Shown here piece by piece: positions 1-9,309 of a stretch of 36,716 nucleotides of DNA. Source of the stretch: a virus; the IMG/VR virus record IMGVR_UViG_3300042870_000833, positions 1 through 36,716 of that record, one strand, 5' to 3'. Positions within the stretch are counted from its first letter, which is position 1; each line of letters begins with the position of its first letter. The position numbers and the translations under genes were made by a program. The notes under the pieces are model-generated. The model saw only the letters and a program-made list of their open reading frames with translations, made no database searches and had not been told where the DNA came from.

Positions 1-2
1 GT

Positions 3-3000
3 ATGGACTTCTCACCTGAAGCGGTATCTCGTATGAAGGAGATGGTGGTAGAGGCGTTGTCAAACAACCCCAACTTCTACGAAGCAGTACAAAGATTCGG
101 AATGCCTCCTGTCATGATAACAAAGCCAGGTGAAAGGCTAGATGCAGCGTACGCCATTGCGGGTGTAGAGGGCTTCCCTGCTATCACCATTGACTCAACC
201 ATCAGAGAGAAAGCATTGGTTGATGGGTTTCCTAATGGCATGTATCAAGAAGACATATTCATTGAGGGAACATCGGAATTCCTCGTAAACCCTACGAGTG
301 ATGGAATGTTCATTCATGAATGGGGTCACTTTCTAAACCGTCTGGCGTATGACGCACACCCAGATGAAGAGATGAAAGACTTGGCACGTTTCTGGTGGAA
401 CAACACTTGGGACTTGGATGAATACCTACCCAAGATTGGGAAACTTCTACGTAGGTTTGCTAAACCGGAAACACGAGTAGACGCCAGATACCTTGGCGCT
501 CAAAGATTCGGTAAAACAGCAAAAAAAAATAAGTCCGTTGACTTCACGGGTTACCCACACGTAAAGACACAATACGGACAGTTGGAGCCATCGGAGGCAT
601 TTGCCGAAGCAGTAGCAGCAGTGCTCTCTAGCGATGTTAATGATAAAGAGTTGGTTAGCCCTGAACTGCGCAAAGATGTTCTTGACATAATCGGTTTCTC
701 GCCATCAGCAAAAGAAGTAGATAGAGCGGGTAGTTCAGAAGGAAGAAGTGCTGGATTCGCCTCAAAGACAGTAACAAGAGGTCTTGGCGTAAGGCTTATT
801 ACCAAGTCCGACCCGTTCACTCCACTCAATGGTCCTGACTGGCTAAAAGATGCTACGGATGAAGAAATAGCAGAGGCTGTCGTACCTACAAACATGGATG
901 ACTCCATAGCGCTAACCGTGATGAACACGGCGTACGGTGCAGACCCAGCAAATTTTCCCACAGAAGCAACAGTAATTGCTGAACTAGCGGAAAGATTGCT
1001 ATTCAAAGCAGAATGCACAGACAGTACGGGTGCCCTAATTCGTGATGCAAACGGAAACGCTGCTTTTGTGTTTGATGTACCGATTGACTTCACTCCAGCA
1101 GGTAGACAAAAAGCCAAAGACATGCTCAGACGAATGATGGCAGAATCACCAGAGTTTGCATGGATGATTAGACGCTTCGGGTGTCCACCGGTATTGATTA
1201 TGGATGAACAAAAACTTACCGACCTAAGAAACCAGGTTCAGGCGCTGCGTGATTCAGGAATGGACATACAGTTGCCTCCCCATCTTGATAGTGACTCTAT
1301 TGGTGGTTTTTCAATAGCAACTCTTGGTATTACGCTTAGAACAAAACCAGGCAGAGATGACTTGCCGATGGGCTTCAATAGAGGGATAGCAGCGAGAAGA
1401 AGAACGGGAAGAAAAATAACTAACCCAGACGGCACCATAGAGGACGAAACAGAACACTGGATGAACAACTTCGGTATTTCTCTTCCTGATGTCGGTATTC
1501 ATGAATGGGGTCACTGGTTTTATTCAACCGTTCTAGGAAACAAATTACTATACAAGACGTATGGAATTAGAGGAAAAATGGGAGACAGACAATCTCGTCT
1601 TTCGTACCTATTTCCTGGTGTTCCTACTGCGGACGTTGAAAAAATGACAAAAGAATTCCTTGATGCTTTTGACGCAGAGGGTTTTATTCCTTTCAACACC
1701 ATGAGTGAAATGCATATTGACTCAATAGCCAAAGCGGCATACAGAAGCATAGGTAACAACTTAAGAAACAGACCACTACCAGAACAACTGGCTGCTGCTC
1801 AAAGGTTCACCGACTTAGTACAAGACTATTTAAATAACGTAGTTAACTCATCACGCGGGTGGTCTCCATCACGCGCACAAGAGTTTGCTGACCAAATAGC
1901 GCTTGAGTTTCCGTACCTAGTAAATGACATGCCTCCACTAATAGCGGGAACCTATGCAACAGCAACTCGTCAAGAACTGTGGGCAGAGGCAGTATTACTA
2001 TTCTCTTCACCTGACTCAAAGTTGAAAGCCAAGTACCTAACGCCAGAGATAGAAGCGTTTATTGCTTACGCTTTTGGGTTGAAGCCAGACAGAGACCCCA
2101 ATACTCCATATCAAAAACCTTGGGCATCTCGCAGTGGCTTCTCTTCTTCTTCACGGGTAAGAAGACTTCATGCAGCAGAGGACAGTATTCCCGACAGAGT
2201 CTCTGACAAAGATGACGGGTTAGCAAGCAGAACTACTGGAGCATCAACTGCAAAGATGAGTCGTGAAGCCTCTAGTACTTCACGTTTCACTGTTGGTGAC
2301 TACGACTTTGACATAACCGACGAAGACCTATCTACATACGATTGGGATACCGCCTACGACCAGTGGACAACATGGTCGGGTAACTGGCGTATGCGTCACT
2401 TATCCTCAGCAATGATGGGTATAGAACAGCAACCAACCAAGGGTGGCGAAGAGTCATTATCAACCGTCCACGAGATAATGCGTTCGGGTGAACTGTCAAA
2501 CGCACCAGACCACGTCAAAGAATCGGTTCGTGAATCTCTAATCAACACTCACAAGACTATGGAAAAGATATCCATGGGTGAGACTATTAGTGATAGACCC
2601 CTCTACAGAGGCTTGGGTTCTGTTCCTGACGATTCAGAGATACTCATGGCAGAACAAGGCGAGACGATAACATTCCCACTTAGTGCTTTCACTCCAGACA
2701 GAAGCCTTGCTACAACGTTTGCTGACATGAATGCCGAGAGTGACAAAAAAGTAATCCTCCAACTCAGAGATGGTGCCCATGTAGCATCTAGCGATTACAC
2801 GACACAAATAAGAGACCTAGAAAGCGACTGGATAGAAGTACCTATTGAATCTGTTACTCAGGGAGAATTTACTGTCGTCTCCAAGAGCGAGAAAGACGGG
2901 TACACAGTAGTAGAACTGTCTCATGTAAATACGTTTGACCCATTAGCAGGAAGAATGATTCCCACAAACGCTCGTGAAGGTTTTGCTTCTTCCAGTATGA

Positions 3001-5147
3001 GGCCAGAGCGACGAGTGTCAGATAGTGCCATCCGTACGCTGACGGACAATATGGACTTCCTTCGTGACAATCCACCAATCGGCAAGGGTGGCAAAGACCT
3101 AGATGACCAGTGGGCACAGAAGACAATAGAGAAACTACGCAGTGGGGAGATATCCCAAGAAGACGCATTTGACCTAATGAATGTCGTCATTGAGATACTC
3201 AACAACGGGTTCAACGAAGACCCAAGCCAGAAAGAAAACCCAGACGGCAAACTTCTTGCTTACCAAAAACTATCCAAGCGTCTACGCAGGCTCGCTGTCG
3301 GCGCTATGGACAAAGACGATATGGAAGACTTCCGCAGAGAACAAGGCATTGGTCCTACTGCGATTACGGAACCAAAGCCAGGTCCTTATCCTGGTGGTCG
3401 TTTTGGCTTCTCATCTACGACAGCACGGGAAAATTTGTCTACACGGACAGACCAGCGCATTAGTGACATTGACACACAGGTGGCAGAACTTGAATCCGTC
3501 AATGCTCGCCTGACTAGAGCAATAAGTGAACTTGAAGCCACGGGTAACTGGGAAGGAGTTAAGCATGACGTGTTCATCACCGAAGGCAATGACCCAAAGA
3601 CTTACAGCAAGGAGCAGTTAGAGAGCAACGGCTGGTCTGAAATAGTAGTGCAAGACTCAAGAAATGCTATATCGGCAAGGCAGAGAAAGATAGATGTTCT
3701 CAAGAAAGATAGAGACAGTCTTGAAGATGACAAGAAACGCCTAACCGGTGACTATCCAGAAACAACAGTACTCATTGAGGAGTTGCTTCTTGACGAAGCC
3801 AATGTTGAGAAGGTCAAAGCAAGAGCACTAGAAGTCAGTTCAATGAGTGAAAACCAGAGAATGGAAAGATTCACAGACCCGAACGACCCAAATGCAATAT
3901 ATGTAGTCCACTACGGAGCAGCAAAACTAGAAGGCGGAGAACTTGACCCTGCTCGCTCACGAGGACAAGTTGGACAAGCAATTATGGGCAATACTCGTCA
4001 AATCAATGACGAAACGGCCAGATATATGGTCGGAAAGCGTGATGATGCCAAGCGGGACATATCCATCCTTGAAGACATGAAGCGTCAGATTGATTCTGAT
4101 GGAGTTGTTGATTTTGACGCAATAAGAAAAGCCGACCTCAAGGACCCACAAAGAGTTGGAAGAGCAAGAATGCTGTTGGGTCTTAATCGCAGTGACCCAG
4201 AAAGTTCAACAATCACCCCTGAAGCACGACAGATTGCCAATATTGACGGCGCTATCGGAGACAAGAACATAGTGCTGTCCAGACTTGACAAAGTAGCGGA
4301 CAAATTGGTCGCAGACGACTATCAGTATTCCAGCACATACAGAGCATCATCGTTGCAAGACTTGTTCGGCTCGTATGGAGGAAGATACGCAGAGGGTGAC
4401 GACACAAAACGTTCATCAAACACGGGAATTCACATATTCAAAGTAAGAATTGGCGATGACGCAACCGAAGAAAACAACGTTGGTGAGACTCACCTTGTTG
4501 GTAAACACACTCCGATTGCTTCTCTTGTTGTAGACAGTAATGCAAGTAGTGACAATCCTGGTCGTGAAATATGGAAGGGTTGGCTTGATTTGGTCATCCA
4601 ACAGGACATCGGCAAGAATGATGCAATAACACTCTCGGAAGATGGAAGAATGCCAGACATGCCAGGACGTGAGATAAGAGGAAAATCGGTTCAATGGGTA
4701 GACCTAGCAACCAAGTCCTTTGTATCCAGTGCTCCGTCATTTGACACCAAGTCACTCAAGTACACAAAACCAGAGTTGCGTGAAAGAATCAAGAACCGTA
4801 TTATGGCTGGTAGCAAAGGTGGAAACCCGGGTCAGTGGTCTGCCCGCAAAGCGCAACTGGTTGCTTTGGAGTATCGTAAAGCAGGCGGTGGCTACAAGGG
4901 CGGCCTGCGTAAGACTCAGCGTTCGCTCAATAAATGGACACGAGAGAAATGGACAACTTCAGATGGAAAACCAGCGATTCGCAAAGGCGGCACTCGCCGT
5001 TACCTTCCTTCTACTGCTTGGAGTCGCCTTACGCCGGCACAGAGAGCGGCGACTAATCGTAAGAAAATCATCGGAAGTCGGCAAGGCAATCAGTTTGTTG
5101 CAAATACACGAAGTGCAGAGAATGCTTCGCGCAGAGCGAGAAACTGA
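3..5147 (+). CDS. Giant multidomain virion-type protein: two HEWGH domains, ART-like domain, DUF5872-like tail (5' end may be cut)
   Basis: A 1714-residue frame whose first ATG lies 2 bp from the window edge with no ribosome site visible, so the true start may be further left. Residues 1-250 carry HEWGH at 105-109 and residues 251-711 carry HEWGH at 500-504, the zincin HExxH signature. The two units look like a duplication: DFSPEAVSRMKEM with RFGMPPVMI matches DFTPAGRQKAKDM with RFGCPPVLI. Residues 712-992 resemble ADP-ribosyltransferase exoenzymes: LYRG at 867-870, FPLSAFTPD from 891, and DWIEVP with E945 as candidate catalytic Glu. The -2 residue is Trp instead of Gln/Glu, so activity is unsure. 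Residues 1135-1300 are coiled-coil rich. The end from about 1601 (GGNPGQWSARK, GGGYKGGLRKTQRSL, RYLPSTAW) matches DUF5872. Units are separated by linkers starting GFAS or GFSS at 251, 712, 993 and 1135. It is probably a head-associated or injected protein; that role is inferred. Confidence 0.8.
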   Translation: MDFSPEAVSRMKEMVVEALSNNPNFYEAVQRFGMPPVMITKPGERLDAAYAIAGVEGFPAITIDSTIREKALVDGFPNGMYQEDIFIEGTSEFLVNPTSDGMFIHEWGHFLNRLAYDAHPDEEMKDLARFWWNNTWDLDEYLPKIGKLLRRFAKPETRVDARYLGAQRFGKTAKKNKSVDFTGYPHVKTQYGQLEPSEAFAEAVAAVLSSDVNDKELVSPELRKDVLDIIGFSPSAKEVDRAGSSEGRSAGFASKTVTRGLGVRLITKSDPFTPLNGPDWLKDATDEEIAEAVVPTNMDDSIALTVMNTAYGADPANFPTEATVIAELAERLLFKAECTDSTGALIRDANGNAAFVFDVPIDFTPAGRQKAKDMLRRMMAESPEFAWMIRRFGCPPVLIMDEQKLTDLRNQVQALRDSGMDIQLPPHLDSDSIGGFSIATLGITLRTKPGRDDLPMGFNRGIAARRRTGRKITNPDGTIEDETEHWMNNFGISLPDVGIHEWGHWFYSTVLGNKLLYKTYGIRGKMGDRQSRLSYLFPGVPTADVEKMTKEFLDAFDAEGFIPFNTMSEMHIDSIAKAAYRSIGNNLRNRPLPEQLAAAQRFTDLVQDYLNNVVNSSRGWSPSRAQEFADQIALEFPYLVNDMPPLIAGTYATATRQELWAEAVLLFSSPDSKLKAKYLTPEIEAFIAYAFGLKPDRDPNTPYQKPWASRSGFSSSSRVRRLHAAEDSIPDRVSDKDDGLASRTTGASTAKMSREASSTSRFTVGDYDFDITDEDLSTYDWDTAYDQWTTWSGNWRMRHLSSAMMGIEQQPTKGGEESLSTVHEIMRSGELSNAPDHVKESVRESLINTHKTMEKISMGETISDRPLYRGLGSVPDDSEILMAEQGETITFPLSAFTPDRSLATTFADMNAESDKKVILQLRDGAHVASSDYTTQIRDLESDWIEVPIESVTQGEFTVVSKSEKDGYTVVELSHVNTFDPLAGRMIPTNAREGFASSSMRPERRVSDSAIRTLTDNMDFLRDNPPIGKGGKDLDDQWAQKTIEKLRSGEISQEDAFDLMNVVIEILNNGFNEDPSQKENPDGKLLAYQKLSKRLRRLAVGAMDKDDMEDFRREQGIGPTAITEPKPGPYPGGRFGFSSTTARENLSTRTDQRISDIDTQVAELESVNARLTRAISELEATGNWEGVKHDVFITEGNDPKTYSKEQLESNGWSEIVVQDSRNAISARQRKIDVLKKDRDSLEDDKKRLTGDYPETTVLIEELLLDEANVEKVKARALEVSSMSENQRMERFTDPNDPNAIYVVHYGAAKLEGGELDPARSRGQVGQAIMGNTRQINDETARYMVGKRDDAKRDISILEDMKRQIDSDGVVDFDAIRKADLKDPQRVGRARMLLGLNRSDPESSTITPEARQIANIDGAIGDKNIVLSRLDKVADKLVADDYQYSSTYRASSLQDLFGSYGGRYAEGDDTKRSSNTGIHIFKVRIGDDATEENNVGETHLVGKHTPIASLVVDSNASSDNPGREIWKGWLDLVIQQDIGKNDAITLSEDGRMPDMPGREIRGKSVQWVDLATKSFVSSAPSFDTKSLKYTKPELRERIKNRIMAGSKGGNPGQWSARKAQLVALEYRKAGGGYKGGLRKTQRSLNKWTREKWTTSDGKPAIRKGGTRRYLPSTAWSRLTPAQRAATNRKKIIGSRQGNQFVANTRSAENASRRARN

Positions 5148-5181
5148 CGTTATCCCCAGCAGGAACGAGTTCCGATAGTCT

Positions 5182-5340
5182 TCACCACTTACCTAGTGGG
5201 CAAGCCTCGCCTACAAAACGCACCTTCATAAGTAGTGGGCAACCACAAACCTTGCAGGTCTTCTTCCACTTCTTCATGTGTGGACATTCTTTACAGACTG
5301 CGTATCTACGAGCAGCGATTGACGCTGATACTTCTTCCAT
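5182..5340 (-). CDS. Small four-Cys-pair zinc protein with CPLGKW end
   Basis: A 52-residue protein on the minus strand, starting at ATG 5340, which overlaps the upstream stop as TAATG (translational coupling). It contains CKECPHM, then CKVCGCPLLMKVRF, then EACPLGKW. This pattern of paired cysteines with a terminal CPxGKW is seen in small zinc-ribbon proteins of many tailed phages. A Zn-binding structural or DNA-contact role is likely, but the precise function is unknown. It ends just beyond the converging giant protein gene, leaving a 34-bp gap in which I see no clear terminator. Confidence 0.8.
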   Translation of the reverse strand: MEEVSASIAARRYAVCKECPHMKKWKKTCKVCGCPLLMKVRFVGEACPLGKW

Positions 5341-5657
5341 TAGCGCATTCTACGCTGACATTTAAGGCAGAACTCCGACCATGGGTAGTACCTGCGCATG
5401 TTTATGGGGTGAGAACAGTCAATAATTTCAGTGACCTTATCGTTCACCGTGTCTCTAATCATCTGAGACATGGTAACCCCAATCTTCTCCGAGGCTTCCT
5501 TCCAACGTTCTCTGTCTTTGTTCGTCAAACGAACAAGAATATTCTTGTCGGCAGGACCATCTTCTGGCGAAACCTCGGTAGAAATGGATTTATCTCCATG
5601 AGCCTCACGGTCAATAGCCGAAACTAAATTACTAATCTCTTGGTCTTTTTCACTCAT
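5340..5657 (-). CDS. Ribbon-helix-helix DNA-binding protein with C-terminal Cys knuckle
   Basis: About 105 residues. The central part (NILVRLTNKDRERW, then ASEKIGVTMSQMIRDTV) has the beta strand plus two-helix layout of Arc/MetJ/CopG ribbon-helix-helix repressors. An acidic N-terminus precedes it, and a CSHP...CLKC knuckle ends it, an unusual addition. The start ATG at 5657 overlaps the stop of the HTH gene (ATGAGTGA). The gene lies at the 3' end of the WhiB-primase-HTH string, so it is probably co-transcribed. It could be an autorepressor or a candidate binder of the repeated promoters; neither is shown by the sequence. Confidence 0.75.
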   Translation of the reverse strand: MSEKDQEISNLVSAIDREAHGDKSISTEVSPEDGPADKNILVRLTNKDRERWKEASEKIGVTMSQMIRDTVNDKVTEIIDCSHPINMRRYYPWSEFCLKCQRRMR

Positions 5658-6252
5658 CAACTATCTCTGCGTCCTGTATTGGTGCTTGCCCGAGGATACC
5701 AGCAACCATGTCCGGTGGAAGCACACCCGACATGCCCATGATTTCCAACAGTTTACGAGCCTCTGTCTCTGGGTCAAAGGCGTCAATAGCCGCAGGACGT
5801 CCTGATTCACCAGCAAGAGTGGCCTTCACCGACTCCGAGCCCCGTACATCCATCTGAACGTTGATATTGGTGGCTTCCATACCTAGAAGTTTTGTTCTTC
5901 TGTCCATGATTGAGAGAACTTGTTGTATGGCTTTGAGGTCTGGCTCTACTGCCACCTCGGTACCGTCATCCATCTTCACCTTTCGGTGCTGAGTCAGTGG
6001 CCAGATTGCCGCTTGGAGGTTGTCCAGACGCTCTAGTTCCATCCGTAGCACCTCCGGGTATGCCATGAGTGCTTCTCTGTTCAGTTTCTCCAACTGGCGC
6101 TGTACAGCCCTGTGTACGGAAGCAGACGTCAGGTCAAATCTTCTGGCAATCTCAGATACTGCGACGCCAGCCTGTCTCATCTTGAAGATACGTAAGTCTC
6201 GCTCTGCGATGAACTCTTTAGTCATCACTTTATTATTGCGTTCTTGACTCAT
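5650..6252 (-). CDS. HTH protein, possibly terminase-small-subunit-like
   Basis: 200 residues. Residues 10-55 (IFKMRQAGVAVSEIARRF then LTSASVHRAVQRQLEKL) form a resolvase/Hin-type helix-turn-helix followed by a helical arm. The rest is acidic and helical, ending IQDAEIVDE. HTH plus oligomerization helices is also the plan of phage small terminases, but no large terminase lies in the window, so this is only one option; a replication accessory protein coupled to the primase is another. The start ATG at 6252 overlaps the primase-helicase stop (ATGA), giving tight coupling. Confidence 0.65.
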   Translation of the reverse strand: MSQERNNKVMTKEFIAERDLRIFKMRQAGVAVSEIARRFDLTSASVHRAVQRQLEKLNREALMAYPEVLRMELERLDNLQAAIWPLTQHRKVKMDDGTEVAVEPDLKAIQQVLSIMDRRTKLLGMEATNINVQMDVRGSESVKATLAGESGRPAAIDAFDPETEARKLLEIMGMSGVLPPDMVAGILGQAPIQDAEIVDE

Positions 6253-7979
6253 TTGTTTACCTTAGCGTACTCCACTACTTCAAACGGGAAAAGCCTACCC
6301 CTCTTAATCTTGGTAGGCCATGGCCTGTCGTCACGAGCACCTCGGAAATGCTTGACATCATAAGTGTACGCCATGCCAGACGAAATGTCAGGAGTTAAGG
6401 CAATACCAAACTCTGGCCAGCGAGACCATACCGCAGAACCAAATGGACGCAACTGACGATTAGTCATGCTTTCACCTAGAGGAGCATGGTGTTCCAACCA
6501 AAGAGCACACTGATAAGAGTCTCTGATGTAGTCAAGGTACTTAGCAACCTCTACCGCTACTGCTTCTGCCGTGCGACCACCTGGGTCTACGAAAGCCTTG
6601 TAAAGAGGACCCATAATAAGCAACTCGGGTTTGGTGTCCTCAATGGCACGTTCCAACACTTCTCTATCTTCAGGTTTCATCAAGTCAAAACCTGATGGCT
6701 TGACGAGTAGTTCTGCTGTCGGAGACTTTGTGTATCCACGAGCAAAAGCAGCATTGTAGATTTCACGAGAGGTACGTCTGATGATGCGCTCTGGGTTCTC
6801 CAAGTCAACAGTTAACGTGCGTACTTGTCGCATCCGCTGATAAGTGAACGGGTGTACGCCGCAACCTGAAAGTATCGCAACCTGTCTAGCAAGCATTGTC
6901 TTACCAACGCCTTCGGCAGCAACAACAATAACTCGTTCTGTGCGCTCAATCAAATCGTCAATGACCCAATCGTAAGTGTCATCACTGCTCTCGGAAACAA
7001 ACTCACTCCACGATACCAGTCTACCAAAATCTCTCGGCTTCTCTCTGCCTGCTGACATTGCGATGCCTTGCGCTTTTATTAGTAACTGATGCGGCGACAA
7101 GTCGTTACGAAGAAGTAGTTGTTCCAGTTTGCTCTTCGCCTCAACAAAGACGTCAGGGTCAGGCACTGCTTCAACAACTGTCGCAGTTGCAACAACCGGG
7201 GCACTTGGTGCCGGTGTGTCTTCGTCAACTATTAGAAGTTCATCTATGTCTCCACCAATAGACAAGAAGTCAGTTATGTCTTTTTGCTTTGGTGTGTGCC
7301 AAACACGTGCTTCACAACCAGCCTTCAATAACTCACTGCATACAGTCTTTGCATGCGCCATTCCTGGCTCGTCGTTGTCTGCGATAATCTCAACTTCTGC
7401 ACCAGCAAGAGCCGACGTATGTATTGGCAACCACTTACCAGCGCCACCTGGCATTGTTGTTGCAATAATTCCTAAGTCCATGAGAGTGTCGGCGTCTTTT
7501 TCGCCCTCAACAACCCAAATAGGGAACCCATCTTTTACAGCATTCATTACTGCTGGAAGATTGTAAAGAACCTTTGGTGTATCACCGAGGGAGTAGTCCC
7601 AGCCACCACGACCGTCTGGCTTGCGTTGTCGGAATGTTTTCTTTCCAGCACTATCTACATAACGAAGTTTCTGAAACAGAAGTTCTCCGTCTTTATCAGT
7701 GTAGTTGTAAGTCTTGATGAGTTCAAGTTTTTCTTTAGTTCGTTTTTGTGGAGGAAATAAAGATGCTTGTGTCAAACCGATTGATTCACAAATCTCCTTA
7801 CTGCTGCAGGGTGAGCCCCGATGACAAGAAACCAGAATGTTCCCAGTGTTTGCATCTTCAGAGATTGAAAGGGACGGGTTGTCGTCATCGTTACGACAAG
7901 GACACCGTGCTTCCCAACCATTGGAAGTTTCACTAACTCCCTTTAGGCGAGCAAGAAACTCGTCTGTATGTGAAGCCAT
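6249..7979 (-). CDS. Primase-helicase (zinc motif, TOPRIM, RepA/DnaB-like ATPase)
   Basis: 576 residues in the layout of phage primase-helicases. Cysteines at 26, 28, 52, 58 and 64 sit in an N-terminal zinc region of CHC2 type. A TOPRIM core follows with VVEGEKD around 156-162 and IIADNDEPG around 199-206, the acidic residues that bind metal during primer synthesis. The C-terminal half has a P-loop AAEGVGKT at 354-361 and LLIMGPLYK later, matching the AAA_25/RepA-like hexameric helicase fold. It should unwind the fork and lay primers for phage replication. The start ATG at 7979 overlaps the WhiB stop (TAATG), and the stop overlaps the HTH gene, so the three are translated from one message. 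Confidence 0.9.
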   Translation of the reverse strand: MASHTDEFLARLKGVSETSNGWEARCPCRNDDDNPSLSISEDANTGNILVSCHRGSPCSSKEICESIGLTQASLFPPQKRTKEKLELIKTYNYTDKDGELLFQKLRYVDSAGKKTFRQRKPDGRGGWDYSLGDTPKVLYNLPAVMNAVKDGFPIWVVEGEKDADTLMDLGIIATTMPGGAGKWLPIHTSALAGAEVEIIADNDEPGMAHAKTVCSELLKAGCEARVWHTPKQKDITDFLSIGGDIDELLIVDEDTPAPSAPVVATATVVEAVPDPDVFVEAKSKLEQLLLRNDLSPHQLLIKAQGIAMSAGREKPRDFGRLVSWSEFVSESSDDTYDWVIDDLIERTERVIVVAAEGVGKTMLARQVAILSGCGVHPFTYQRMRQVRTLTVDLENPERIIRRTSREIYNAAFARGYTKSPTAELLVKPSGFDLMKPEDREVLERAIEDTKPELLIMGPLYKAFVDPGGRTAEAVAVEVAKYLDYIRDSYQCALWLEHHAPLGESMTNRQLRPFGSAVWSRWPEFGIALTPDISSGMAYTYDVKHFRGARDDRPWPTKIKRGRLFPFEVVEYAKVNK

Positions 7980-8341
7980 TACTTCGCTGCTGCTCTTTCT
8001 AAGAACTCTCCGCCGTTAGCATCACGAAGTCCTACGCCTCGGAATACTATGCGACCTTCACGTCCGAGTGTTACGTTCTTTGACCAACGCATCTCTGCAC
8101 GCTGTTGCTCTTCGTATCCGCCCCAAATACCCCATGGTTCCCACTTAATTGAGTACTCCAAGCACTGTACTGAAATGGGGCAAGAAGAACATACTGCTTT
8201 TGCTTTTGCTGTGTTGACCCTAATTTCGTTTAGTTCTTCACGCTTGCCAGTTTTTTGTAGAGGGAACCACCACTCTGTTGGATAACCCTTGCAGTTACCA
8301 TTATCTGGTGAAAAACTACCCTGTTCCAAATCAACCTCCAT
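7979..8341 (-). CDS. WhiB-family Fe-S transcription regulator
   Basis: 120 residues with the WhiB signature: Cys17, then a C-x2-C-x5-C cluster (CSSCPISVQC), which with Cys17 gives the four ligands of a [4Fe-4S] cluster, then the GIWGG turn. A basic stretch after the turn would contact DNA. WhiB proteins are confined to Actinobacteria and their phages and work by binding region 4 of the primary sigma factor, so this supports an actinobacterial host. Here it overlaps the gene before it by 11 nt and the primase-helicase by TAATG. It is a good candidate for modulating the repeated SigA-like promoters, but that link is inference. Confidence 0.92.
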   Translation of the reverse strand: MEVDLEQGSFSPDNGNCKGYPTEWWFPLQKTGKREELNEIRVNTAKAKAVCSSCPISVQCLEYSIKWEPWGIWGGYEEQQRAEMRWSKNVTLGREGRIVFRGVGLRDANGGEFLERAAAK

Positions 8342-8756
8342 GCTGTTGCCCCGTTATTCTACGCACATCTCTTTCAGTAAGAAAAATTGTTGCGTAACGC
8401 ATCCGAAGGTTACCTGCGTCATCCGTCATTACAACATCAACAGCATCAATTGGTATTCCAAAATGTGCAGACAACGATGCTTTCATCATTTGTGTTTCTG
8501 TTTCTATTGATGCAAGTTCGTCATCATCAATAAACGTGTTGCGAGGTTGTGCGATTGCTAAAGAAGCCATAGTGCTCTCTACTTTTTCTGCACGTAAACA
8601 CCACACGCAAGCAAGTTTTGTTGCTGTCGTTGCTCTCGGCCGTTGTTCTATGTGACCACATGAAAGAACATGGTGATAAGTGACGGCACCCCAACCTCCA
8701 ACTCGTCTTATTTCAACGACGTCTCTACGGGGCGCACGGCGGTGTTCTGTCGTCAT
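8331..8756 (-). CDS. Hypothetical protein with two-Cys-pair N-terminus
   Basis: 141 residues. The N-terminal half has VLSCGHIEQRP and KLACVWCLRAEKV, a CxxH/CxxC layout that could bind zinc, within an Arg-rich surround. The C-terminal half (FIDDDELASIETETQMM then AHFGIPIDAVDVVMTD) is acidic and alpha/beta. I do not recognise the family. Its end overlaps the WhiB start by 11 nt, so it heads the WhiB-primase cluster. It begins shortly after the SSB terminator, so a promoter in or near that terminator tail would be needed. Confidence 0.7.
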   Translation of the reverse strand: MTTEHRRAPRRDVVEIRRVGGWGAVTYHHVLSCGHIEQRPRATTATKLACVWCLRAEKVESTMASLAIAQPRNTFIDDDELASIETETQMMKASLSAHFGIPIDAVDVVMTDDAGNLRMRYATIFLTERDVRRITGQQHGG

Positions 8757-8775
8757 GAGTCATACAATAACAAAA

Positions 8776-8799
8776 CCCCACCCGAATAAACGGATGGGG
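8776..8799 (-). terminator. Intrinsic terminator after ssb
   Basis: On the minus strand CCCCATCCG and CGGGTGGGG form a stem of nine pairs (one wobble) around a 6-nt loop, followed at once by TTTTG. It lies 42 bp past the ssb stop and separates ssb from the WhiB cluster. Confidence 0.8.
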
Positions 8800-8840
8800 C
8801 ATTGATAAATCGTTATGCGCTCACGGGCGCACTTAAATGA

Positions 8841-9272
8841 TTAGAAAGGTTCGTCTGATGGGACTGTTTCTTTAGTTCGCTTAGGTGTTGGCTTTGCCGA
8901 TGAATCGTTTGACGAAGCACGACGACGCTCAATTGACTCAAGAGAGCCTGTACGGATGCCGATTTCCATCGCTTTGATTTCAATCGTTGAACGCTTTTGT
9001 CCACTTTCCTTGTCGTCCCATGAACGCTGGTCCAGAGTGCCGACGATTACTACGCCTACGCCCTTTTCAAGTACGTTCACTGAGTTCTCTGCAAGGTATC
9101 CCCAAGCGACGATGTTAAAGAACGAAGTCTTTTCCACCTTCTCGCCGGAAGCGTCTACGTAGTTGTCATTCACAGCAACAGAAAACTTCAATTGAGCCTT
9201 CTGATTTGTAGTGAACTTCAGTTCTGGGTCTGATGTGAGGTTTCCCACAATTGTTGTTGGTGTAATTGCCAT
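8841..9272 (-). CDS. ssb: Single-stranded DNA-binding protein
   Basis: 143 residues with an N-terminal OB fold (TTIVGNLTSDPELKF, VNDNYVDASGEKVEKTSFF, VIVGTLDQRSW) followed by a flexible Ser/Lys-rich tail and an acidic tip ending SDEPF, the usual docking tip for partner enzymes. It coats single strands at the replication fork and would work with the primase-helicase nearby. The start chosen is ATG 9272 because GGAGAA lies 6 nt upstream; in-frame codons further up lack this. A promoter with -35 TTGCGA, 17-nt spacer and -10 TAGTCT lies at 9315-9343, and a terminator at 8776-8799. Confidence 0.95.
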   Translation of the reverse strand: MAITPTTIVGNLTSDPELKFTTNQKAQLKFSVAVNDNYVDASGEKVEKTSFFNIVAWGYLAENSVNVLEKGVGVVIVGTLDQRSWDDKESGQKRSTIEIKAMEIGIRTGSLESIERRRASSNDSSAKPTPKRTKETVPSDEPF

Positions 9273-9309
9273 GTTGATTTCTCCAATGTTCGGGGGGTTG
9301 TCCAACTGG

